The notes under the pieces were generated by a model. It was not told where the DNA came from and made no database searches. It saw only the letters and a list, made by a program, of their open reading frames with translations. From Branchiostoma floridae (taxonomy: Eukaryota; Chordata; Leptocardii; Amphioxiformes; Branchiostomatidae): 64,000 bases of DNA. Shown in pieces: positions 12,501-24,099 of the stretch (position 1 is its first letter; each line of letters opens with the position of its first letter). The stretch is taken from positions 20,051,144-20,115,143 of the forward strand of contig NC_049986.1 in NCBI RefSeq assembly GCF_000003815.2. The letters run 5' to 3'. Made by a program: the position numbers and the translations under genes.

Positions 12501-15500
12501 CGCGTTTCCAGCTTTTTGATTGGGACAAAGTCGCGGACTGTCTCGGGTGTACGCAGAACTGAACCAATCAACAAACAGGACACAAAATGGCATTCGGCAT
12601 GCAGTTTGACAACACTATAGCAGCTGAGACGACCAAACAGGCGCTCAAGGAAGAAGTCGCCCGCCATGGAATGAACGAGATTGATAAATTTTCACACAAA
12701 AACGTTATCTTCAGAAAATTGGACCTTGGAATCTTGCAAATTCAACGGTGAACAGACTTGTTCAAGCAACGCAATATATTTGTATACCTGTTAAAACGTG
12801 CGCTTGTAACATGTTGTAGCACTGGCTCAGTGGTATTATTCACGCGTGGTAAACCAACGCTCCGGGGTCGAATCCATGGACAGATAATGTTTTTTAATTT
12901 TTTTTTCTTTTTGCTGCATTTTCGCTAAAATGTTGCCTTTCTTATTGCTTCTTTTCTTGCGATTTTTGCTTTCTTTCCCCTTCGCCCACATCCTGCATTT
13001 TTTTCAAAAATGTTGCCTTTCTAGTTCTTGTTTGAATTCTCACCAGTGCCTAACTAGGGGGGTCAACAAGTTACAGCGCGTGTAGGACAAAATGTTTGTA
13101 GGGTAATTCTCTACGTTGCAAACGTGAAATAATGACACAAAAGTGTCAAAAAGTGTCAAAAAGTAGTAGTAAATTTGAGATTTCTTAGTTCTAGAATATT
13201 TCAAATTTGAGCGCAAAAAACTGCGTAGTAGACCTTTAAGTAAGAAGTCAATATTAACAACACCAGGATTTGCTTATGATGTTTTTTAGAAACTTGTGAC
13301 TTATACAAGGTTGGGTGTTGGTTTATTGAAATGTTGATTTTGTTCCAATCCGCACCTGTACGTGACATTTCTTGTGTTATTGATCCAGCTGAATTTATTT
13401 GTAAAAGTCGATCTCATTCTTGCTTTGTTTGGTAAAGGTGGCTCAAGGCAAGTTGACATAAGGTCAGAAGTTATACAGTCAAACCTGCCCAAGTGTTGGA
13501 AATATCATCCGTAGGAGCACTGAAAAGTGGTGACATTGGATATATGTAGAGGTGGTCACCTCTACAGGTTTGACTATATATCAATGGCCAGCTGATCCTT
13601 TTGTAGGGTTGGTCACTAGTACAGGTTAAACACATTAGTATATCAATGGCCAGGTGGACCTTTTGTAGGGTTGGTCACTAGTACAGGTTAAACACATTGT
13701 ATATCAATGGCCAGGTGTTCCTAATGTAGAGGTGGACACTAGTACAGGTTTGACTGTATATCAATGGCCAGGTGGACCTTATGTAGAGGTGGTCACTTAA
13801 GTACAGGTTTGACTGTATATCAATGGCCATGTGGTCCTTATGTAGAGGTGGTCACTAGTACAGGTTTGACTGTATATCAATGGCCAGGTGGTCCTTATGT
13901 AGAGGTGGTCACTAGTACTGGTTTGACTGTATATAAATATATAAATGGCCTGGTGGTCCTTATGTAGATCACTAGTACAGGTGTGACTGTATATTAATAA
14001 TAATAATATTAAAGTTTATTGCAAATTCATGCCCATTGGGCTAATTGCAAGAAAGAATGACTAATTACATGAGATGAATAAATGTGGTCTGAATACATGT
14101 AGATAAACTAAATTCTAGCATACAAATATTAAGTGGATGAATATACATACGATACATAATGGGGTACTAAGTCTACGTAACTATTACAGGGTTTGACTTC
14201 TTTCTTGAAGACATTTGAAAATGAAATGCCCCATGTGTTCTATAATAGATTGATCCCTTGACGTTAGTAGGAAGAGATTCTTTTGTGGCGTTATCAAGTA
14301 CTTCCTTTACATGATGTATCCAGTTTTTCCTGCGGCTGTTCTCTGGTAAATATTGTTGTGACTAATATTAATGGCCAGGTGGTTCTTATATACAGGTGAT
14401 CACTAGTACAGGTGTGACTGTATATTAATGGCCAGGTGGTCCTTATGCAGAGGTGGTCAGTTGTATAGACTTGATTGTGTATCAATAATTNNNNNNNNNN
14501 NNNNNNNNNNNNNNNNNNNNNNNNNNNNNNNNNNNNNNNNNNNNNNNNNNNNNNNNNNNNNNNNNNNNNNNNNNNNNNNNNNNNNNNNNNTAAAATCAAT
14601 ATGTTATTTAGAAATCAATGATGTGGGCCTCAGAAAGTACAGTCAAACAAGGTCTACTTACAGAGTGACCACTATTTATGAAAAGGTCATTCAAATTATA
14701 TGGCCGCAGTATGCTGGTGGTCGCTATGTATATGTTGTTACTGTAGTGAATGAAAGAAAATTATCTTAGGACCAAAAAAGTGGCCACAACAGTCAGATGG
14801 TCTCTCTAGAAAGGTGGTCACTGTACTTGTTGTTGTTACTCAATCCTATCTCCATCTCTTTCTCTCTACTTTTCTCTCTCTTAATTTCTCTCTCCCTCCC
14901 CAGGTACCTTCTGTTTCCTCCTCTCTTTTTCCATCTCTCCCCCCTTCCCTCCCACTGTCACTTGTAAACTCTAATGAGTGACAACAGTTTCTTTTTCGAT
15001 TTTTGTTTTTTTAATTATGGACATTTTATATTTAATTTAGTCCGTTTTGTTTTCAAGACATTTGCTGTTGTCTGGAGATTAGAAAATCTTGACTGTATAC
15101 CTGTCCTGAAATGCCCTTTTCTCTGAGCATTATGGAAATGATGATGCTGGTAATTCACTAATTGTATTATTATGACTCTGACATTGGCCGCATGCCATAT
15201 TGTTTCTCCTATCTCTACAATCTGTTGTATTTCCTGAATACCGACTGGAAATTCTAGTCTTCACTCTTGCAGTGTCTCATGTGATTTCCAAATGATTGTC
15301 CAATCTGATCAAGACTATTGGTTTTATTCAATAATCATTTACCATTGTTTGAATAGTTTTTGTTATGTAGGAGAGTTCCTTTGAACTTGTAACATGGCCA
15401 TGAAATATTTATAATCTGCCTTTTAAGTTATCTGGTGAAAACTGCTGACTCGACAGAGATCACTACTCATCCTCAAACTCTGGTTATACATGTAAGACTT

Positions 15501-18500
15501 GGATTTTCAGGCTTGAACCTCCGACCTGATTGAATTGTTTTTTGCATCTACGCTAGTACTAGATGAGTTAAAGGTAGTGATACCACTACGCACTTCATTT
15601 ATTTTTTAGTGCAAGGTCCATTTCCTGTTGGCTTGATGCCATTATAGAGTATGCAACATACAATTATTATACTGGAGTTATTCTTAATGAGAATCTGGAA
15701 AACGATTTGCATATATATACAGCTGTAGAAAGCTGCACTCCCACAGATGTAAAAACTATGCACTTCATTTATTTTTTAGTGCAAGGTCTGATTCCTGTTG
15801 GCTTCATGCCTACCGATGCCAAAGGTGCCATTATAGAGTGTGCACCACACAGTTATTATGCTGGAGATATTCAAAACTAGAATCTGGAAAACCAACATTT
15901 GCATAATATATACAGTTGTAGAAAGCTGCACTCTCACAGATGTAAGAACTGCTTCATCTACACAAAGTAACATTTAAAAGCTGTGCAAGAGCTGTGTGAC
16001 CTCTGACCTCCAACCCTTAACGACTTAGATACGGTATAAATCGAATGTCATAGTGTCTTAGCACCTGTGACTTTTTTCATCAAAAAAGTCACTGAGGGTT
16101 AAGGGAAAATGCTGAAATTTGATCTGTATCTGTATGAGTATAGCTGGTACAACCATCCTTTGGTGTAACACACCAGCTTCCCAGGCAAGCAGCATGGTAG
16201 CAGCTGGATATATTATACTGAACGACCTGTCACACATAGCCCGAAGATGCCGTAGATTATAACTGTCTTCCCCATACTTAGTCTACTCAAATAAAGTCTC
16301 AAGTTTCTACTCTATTATGATTTTGTATCTTAATATCTAAGATAATATATCAAATCTTTATTGTGATGATGATATTGATATTCAAAATTTGATATAGTAA
16401 GATATTGAGGTACAAAATTAGAGTGGATTAAGTATGGGGGAGAGAGTTAGCCATTAAATGCCTCATATCCATCTTCAGTATTTTACAGCACCCATGGGGG
16501 GAGAAGTTATTGATGAGTTCAAGAAAAATGACCCTTAGAAATAGGCTGGATCATCATACAATACATGTAATATATGGTACACACTTTTAGGTTTATAAAG
16601 CACTTATAGTTGCATAAAATGTCTGGAGATGAAATTGTAAAATGTAATTTCAGTCAGTCATACCAGATAGGAAATCATAACTTGACTCCAGTCTTTGCCT
16701 TGCAATTCGTAAAAGGAGTAGAGCTTTCTACCATTATTTGTTTCAACTCCAGAGTCCATATTAAGTCCCAAATCCTCACAAAGAGGCAGGCATGGAACAT
16801 TTATCAGGACTAAGCGTTGACTGTTGAAACTGTATAACACCACTTTATCTCGCTGCAAAACTGTCCCATGATCCCCATTTAGGATAAGTGCAAATTTGTA
16901 TTCTTCAACTTCTCTTTACTTTTATTGTTCCCAAAGCCACGTTACTGTCGAAGTTTGAAGAATAACTTTGATAGAAATCTTATACAGTGAAGGGTCTGGC
17001 TGCTTATTGCAGTATGCCCAGGTTTTACTGTCCCAAAAGACACATAACCAGTTTTGACTGATAGTCGCAGCCTCCTAGCTTAAATTTCTGCTCTGTATAG
17101 TTCATATGGAAGTCAAGTTTGAAACTTTTAAATGTACATTGTACATTAGCGGTGGGTACCGGTACATACAACATGTAGTACCAGTACAGGTACAAAACTG
17201 TTTATTCCTATTAGACTGGTCCAGAAAAAACGGACCTGTAAAAATTTGGTGGACCAGATGGTGGACCGGATGTTAGACCTATTAGAAATGTAGAGGTTAT
17301 ATGGGCAGAAATTCACATGTTTGGGGATTACAGAAAGTTAAAGAAAATAACAAGAGCGAAGTAGAGTACAGTTAATTGTTATCTCTACCAACTTTTACAG
17401 TCAATCAGTTAGCCTTGCAGGATTTTAAAACGTCAGTGGGATTTAAATACTCCACCAAACAGATTTCTTTATTGCGGAATGGACCATTGTCACGAGTATT
17501 GTCTATTCACAAGTTTTCACATAATGAAACAGGTCCAGGTTCATTTCCACACCTGCACCTGATCCTTTGGACCTGAATTTTCTGTACCGGTACCCACTCC
17601 TAATGTACATACAGGCTTTCTTCAACAAGACAGGGTTGATTATATTGCCAAACCAGGACTGTCTCAGTCATTGTTTGCTATTAAGAGCCTGTATGTTGAT
17701 GTAGTTGTCAAATCTATCATTTTAACTACTAAAAGGAAATGCCTTTTCATCAATTCTGTATAATGAAGATCAAAATTTGGATGGACTGCATGGGTAATTA
17801 TAAAATCCAACAAGTGACGAAATGTTAAAAGTCTTGTGACTATTATTCATATAATAGTATTGCGAATCAACATTATTGTCTATTTTGGTACATGTGTGTA
17901 TATTATCCATATGAAAGTACTGTAAATGCAAAAACATTTGCGATGGTTTAATGTTCGTGGTTTTCAAGCTGGCCGCTTTACCGCAAACTTAAAACCACCA
18001 CAAATATTTTTCCATGGCAGTAAGAGATTACAGTGCATGGTGCTATCATGAACTTAAAACCACCGCGAAAAGTCCCTTTTCCCGCTACCGCGAAATTAAA
18101 TCCCCGCAAACTTAAATGCATTAATTTTTTTTACAGTATGTTATGGTATAAGGCATTTGCTACAGCAGAATGTTGTTGGTGACATCTGGCATAATATGTA
18201 TAAACTAGAGTTCGGCGACCTCATACCTCCATGAAAATTTAGAGCTTTTGTAAATTTCATGCAATTGACTAATGCATTAACATAATTTATGCGTGGTGTT
18301 GTTCATCATTGACTAACGTACACATGTCACAAGTATAAAATTCCAATCATTAGACATAAAGTGACTTTGCAATTTTTACATAAATTATGCAAATAAGTTC
18401 CTCATCACCATATTTGGTATCTGCTTATATTCCATCTATCATAATTAATAAGTGTTACATTTATTGAAGTCCAGTTATTGCTAATAATGGTATTATACAA

Positions 18501-21500
18501 TTTCCTCATTAATTATACAAATAAGGTCCTCATTTGCATAACATGTATATCATTATGAACACCTTTGCCTAAGCTACCTGCACCCCTAAAATAATGCCAA
18601 TCCGTCAATCCTTTCTGCAGTTATCGTCTTTGGAATGTCTTGACAAAAACGCCCCTACAGTTCCGAAAGTACATGTTAGGGGGCTGAAATCTGCCCCACT
18701 TTGTCATGACACTGCAAGCTATCTACCACCCAAATGTCAAGACTATATTATGTCCGGGACAAGAGATACATTGAAAAAACTGCTATGATAGAATATTCTC
18801 ATTAATTATGCAAATGCCCCTGCTATCCCAAACCTAGTCGGTAGGGGGCCAAAACTTATGTCACTTATTTCTGAGCACAAGAGCTATCTAACACTTAAAA
18901 ATCGTGACCATAGCGTGTTCAGAACACGAGATAGCAAAACCGGAAGTTGCGCTGCAGTACCAAGGAAAGCCGCTAGGGGGCCCAAAATCTAATCACTTCC
19001 AGCTTTTATCGCACCCCACCAACACACCAAGTATGAAACTAATCCATTCAGCCGTTCTTGAGTTATCTTGTTGACAGACAGACAGACAGACAGACAGACA
19101 CACACACAAACGCTGGGTAAAATATAACCTCCATGACATTTCATGGAGGTAATGAGAGCCATGTTGTGGATGTATTGTGGCTTTGCCAATTCCAATTCTC
19201 TTTGGCCCTGTCCCAAATTTTTGCTGAGCAGGCAGTTCAAATAAACCATCTGGTGTGGGTTTCCTGTCCAGGGCTCTAAATACTTTTTTTCTGCACAACT
19301 GCACTGGTGCAGGTAACACTAGTTCGCCTTTATTCGCAGGGTGTCCTTTATCCGTTGTATTCAATACCAGGGTATTTCGGGATATCAAGTCAACTGACGG
19401 TGGTCTCAAACTACAATATGTTGACCAAAAAAGCAATTTGAAACCACCGTCCATCTACGTGATACCCCTAAATATTCTGTTTTTTAGGTACAACGGAATT
19501 AAGTTACCCCGCGAATAAAGGTGAACTGGCGTTAACATTGAAAATTACCTGCACCAAACAAATGCTACCTGCACCATTCTGAATTTAGAAAGTATGGATC
19601 ATACTAAAATTGTTCAGTAACCATTTGTTATATTTTGTTTTATACTTTATAGGTGGTCAGTCAATGCAGCTAAGAACAATCCACCTTCATCGTATGACAT
19701 TTATGTATGAATCCCAGTACATGGACCAGTGCAGGTTAGGTGCAGGTAGACACCAGAAATACCTGCACAGCTCCAATTTTACCTACACTTTAACCTGCAT
19801 ATGCAGGTGGTATTTTGAGCCCTGCCTGTTGTATCCGGTTTGTTCTCCTCATGGCCAAGTTCAAATCCTGATGAACTTTGGGTCAAACTAAGCTGACTGT
19901 AGCATTTTATACCCACAAAAAAACTTGATTATTTTTCACCATGCAGCAATTTAGTTGCCCTGACCTGAGTTGAAATTTCAGAATGACATTTTATACTGCC
20001 ACCTTTGAAAAAGAACAGGAGAATCAATATAATCATATCAATAATGGCATATGAAGATATTATCAAAAGCATATTTATTAAGCATAGGCCACACCAATTT
20101 AATTTGTTGGTTCTTAGGCCATTTTAGGAAATGTTCTACCAAGAGGACTGTCAAGAGAAGGATGGGCTTAAAACTTAGCTTTGTTCCCCCAAAAATGTGT
20201 ACTTCCTGTGGTGGTATACCAGTACAGAAAATTCAGGTCCAGGTACGGTCCAGGTCCAGGTACGGTCCAGGTCCAGAGGTGAAAATGACTAATAGTATCA
20301 ACTCTCCTCTACTTTGCTCTTGTTATTTTCTTGGACTGGTAAGCACCAATACACATGTCGAAGGCCATTTATTTTCTAATCAGTCCAAAATCTGGTCCAC
20401 TAAATCTTTAGATCTGTTTTTCCAGACTGGTCTGACAAGAAAATAACGGTTTTGTACGGATACCTTAACCCCTAGTGTGCAGAAAAGTGCAGACTTTCGC
20501 AGACTCCGATCCTGCTAATCTTCAAATCTAACATTTTCTTTTTGAAATCCGAGAACCCAGCAATCAAATCAGTGTGGCCATTGTTGCAAATTTCTGCCAT
20601 CCAGGGGATGGTGAATTGCACCTCTGAGCGCTCTGCCATATAAAATCCAATTAAAGTCTGTTCCTAATCACGTTACATAGACCCTGGAAACAAAGGAAAA
20701 CAACACCCTAACCCAATAACTGCCATTCTGTCTTCTTTCTCCGCTGAGATTGTCAGAATTTGTTTTCATTGCGGCCATCCCAGATTCGGGAAAAATTAGA
20801 TTTGGTGTCTGCCTTTTCTTTAGCTGTCTGCCTGTGTTCAACAAGAGAGTAGTAATGTGCCACAGCCTCTATAGCCTTTGGTGGCAAGCGGGTATAACGT
20901 TAGTTCACCTTTATCCGCGGGGTACCCTTTATCCGTTGTGTTGCTTAACAGGGTATCCAAGGATATCAAGCTGATGGACAGTAGTTCAAATTGTGATATT
21001 CTCAAAATATTGCAGTTTGAAATCAACATCTGCCAACTTGATACCCTCAAATACATTGTTCTTAAAAAGAACGAATAAAGGTTACCCTACGGATAAAGGT
21101 GAACTAGCGTTACATGTTGTCCTTTTTTTCATTTGATAGCTTTGCCTCAAGGAAGTACAGTATTGCTTTTGGCATGTTTGTGTGTTTGTGTGTGTGTGTG
21201 TGTCTCTTTCTGCCTGTCTGTGAATGTTTGTACAATTCTCAATGTTGATGATGTAGCATTGCCAATTTGCCTTATATCATCAGTGCTTTTTTTTTTACCT
21301 GTGGGAGTAGCAAAACAGTATGCATAAAATCTGTATGATACATCTTTAATTGCCTTAGCCATAGATTGCTTTCTGTGGAACCAATGCTCTGATGATATGG
21401 GTAGAATAAGATTTGATCTGTTTGCCCGTAACTGTAGATGCTTGCTTTGAGCTGACATGTGCGTCAAACTGTCTCAAGTTACCCTTCGCAGTATGTAACA

Positions 21501-24043
21501 TGATATCCCTGTTTGCTGATTATGATTATAATTAGGTCAAAGAGCCAAGGAAATAAATTGCCATGGTCTCACATGTTATGTTTGTTATGATGGATGTAGT
21601 GTTCTTACAATCCCCCATTAGCTAATCAGCGCAAAGTGACACAGGTTACCTTGAAGTAATTGTGTAGGATTATCTTTTGGGAAAGACTGATAGGAAAACT
21701 ATAGCCATTTAAATCATGATCATCCCATGATGGTTTTCTACTCCCCAAGCTCACATTGATTTAGGGTGTTGATCACAGAATTCTCTCCTTGCTATAAAAC
21801 AGCCTTATGTCTTGTATAAAGAGACTCTTTTTACATAACGATTGCTTTATTCTCACCAACGTTTCAGTAACCATTTGTCACCTTCTTAATGCAATTTTGT
21901 CTAAACATGAACATGAAGAATTGCCCTGAAGAAGGTGACAGACAGTTACCGAAAAATTGGTGAGACCGGTGAGAAGCAATGGTTGCGTAAAAAGAGTCTC
22001 TTTATTCAGTGACATACCAACCTGATTAAACTTAATTCACACCCTTATATCTTCTGTTTTCTGGAGCGTGTAAATGCAGAAATGTTTGCGGTGGATTAAT
22101 GTTTGCGGTTTTCGCGGCGACCACTTCACTGCGAAATTAAATCCACCGCGAACATTTTTGTATAAAGGTATTAGACTGCAGTCGATGGTGTTACCGTCGT
22201 GAAATTAAAACCACTGCGAAAAGTCATTTTTCCCGCTACCGCGAAATCAAATCCCCGCAAACTTAAATGCATTTACAACTTGCACCCAAAGCTGTTGGTA
22301 GGAATTAAGTTTTTACAGTCAGAAATTTGTGTTTCTCAACGAATAATGTTGAAATCTCTCTCACTGTCCACAGGAAAGGAGTTCTTTGTTGGCCTGACGT
22401 GGTCACGNNNNNNNNNNNNNNNNNNNNNNNNNNNNNNNNNNNNNNNNNNNNNNNNNNNNNNNNNNNNNNNNNNNNNNNNNNNNNNNNNNNNNNNNNNNNN
22501 NNNNNNNNNNNNNNNNNNNNNNNNNNNNNNNNNNNNNNNNNNNNNNNNNNNNNNNNNNNNNNNNNNNNNNNNNNNNNNNNNNNNNNNNNNNNNNNNNNNN
22601 NNNNNNNNNNNNNNNNNNNNNNNNNNNNNNNNNNNNNNNNNNNNNNNNNNNNNNNNNNNNNNNNNNNNNNNNNNNNNNNNNNNNNNNNNNNNNNNNNNNN
22701 NNNNNNNNNNNNNNNNNNNNNNNNNNNNNNNNNNNNNNNNNNNNNNNNNNNNNNNNNNNNNNNNNNNNNNNNNNNNNNNNNNNNNNNNNNNNNNNNNNNN
22801 NNNNNNNNNNNNNNNNNNNNNNNNNNNNNNNNNNNNNNNNNNNNNNNNNNNNNNNNNNNNNNNNNNNNNNNNNNNNNNNNNNNNNNNNNNNNNNNNNNNN
22901 NNNNNNNNNNNNNNNNNNNNNNNNNNNNNNNNNNNNNNNNNNNNNNNNNNNNNNNNNNNNNNNNNNNNNNNNNNNNNNNNNNNNNNNNNNNNNNNNNNNN
23001 NNNNNNNNNNNNNNNNNNNNNNNNNNNNNNNNNNNNNNNNNNNNNNNNNNNNNNNNNNNNNNNNNNNNNNNNNNNNNNNNNNNNNNNNNNNNNNNNNNNN
23101 NNNNNNNNNNNNNNNNNNNNNNNNNNNNNNNNNNNNNNNNNNNNNNNNNNNNNNNNNNNNNNNNNNNNNNNNNNNNNNNNNNNNNNNNNNNNNNNNNNNN
23201 NNNNNNNNNNNNNNNNNNNNNNNNNNNNNNNNNNNNNNNNNNNNNNNNNNNNNNNNNNNNNNNNNNNNNNNNNNNNNNNNNNNNNNNNNNNNNNNNNNNN
23301 NNNNNNNNNNNNNNNNNNNNNNNNNNATAGGATGTTCAGCACTAGAGACAGAACGCATGTCCTTTTCAGACAACACTGTTAGAACTAGGATAACATGAAC
23401 AGCACTAGGGACAGCACCTCCAGTAACAGGATAGCATGTTCAGCACTAGGGACAGCACCCCCAGTAGCAGGATAGCATGTTCAGCACTAGGGACAGCACC
23501 CCCAGTAGCAGGATGGCATGTTCAGCACTAGGGACAGCACCCTTGCTACTGGAAACAGCATCCACATCATGAGGATAACACATTCAGCACCAGGGACAGC
23601 ACCTTTTTCATTACAGACAGCATCTTTAGCATGAGGATAGCATGTTTAGTACCAGGGAGAGTGTTACTTGCATAAGGACAGCAGTTACTTCAGTATGTGT
23701 GTGCCTGTAGTTTGTTTGTGTGTTTGTGTATGCGTGTGCATGCATGTTTGTTTATGTGCTTGTGTGTGTGTGTGTGTGTTTGAGTGTGTGTGTGTGTTTG
23801 TGTGTATGCTTGTGTGTATCTGTCAGCATGTTTGTTTGCATTTCTGCTCTGCACTTTCTACATGTATTGCCAGAGGGAGCAATGCAGTTTTCTGTTTGTC
23901 ACCTGTTATTTGCAGCATGTCCATTGTTGATTGAACACTTCTTGTTTCTTCCAAACCTATATCTACAGTATATCACACCTTTTGTTCATGACATGAATTG
24001 ATTAACACCTGTGTGTGTTCGTTTGTGTGTGTGTTTGTGTGTG

Positions 24044-24099
<56 letters not shown>

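Larger units (their letters stand above)
11932..13243. mobile_element. 1.3-kb terminal-inverted-repeat element, non-autonomous
   Basis: The left end CTTTAAAGGTCTACTGCGCA continues into GTTTTTTGCGC. The right end carries GCGCAAAAAACTGCGTAGTA then GACCTTTAAG, its near-perfect reverse complement (about 31 bp). The interior is more GC-rich than the surroundings (12050-12250) and holds a tandem duplication (12290-12580) and a tRNA-like segment (12825-12890). No transposase-like frame is seen. Confidence 0.6.
10705..22373 (+). other. DDAH-like intron 2 (about 11.7 kb)
   Basis: No coding exon was recognised. Separate entries cover repeats at 11932-14490, 15588-16440, 17153-19830, 20200-21110 and 21810-22277. 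Nothing nameable was found at 10720-11930, 14600-15580 (apart from a pyrimidine-rich tract at about 14840-14950), 16450-17150, 19840-20190 and 21130-21800 (apart from a short GT run near 21180-21205). Confidence 0.65.

Noticed and set aside
12825-12890. Functional tRNA gene
   Set aside because: A and B boxes are present, but I could not form an acceptor stem or standard cloverleaf.
13500-14490. Regular repeats suggestive of a CRISPR array
   Set aside because: Units are contiguous 57-bp minisatellite copies without unique spacers, in animal DNA with spliced genes.
22199-23398. Long open frames across the 22408-23326 region
   Set aside because: They are open only because N bases contain no stops; the same holds at 25401-26093 and 45440-46526.
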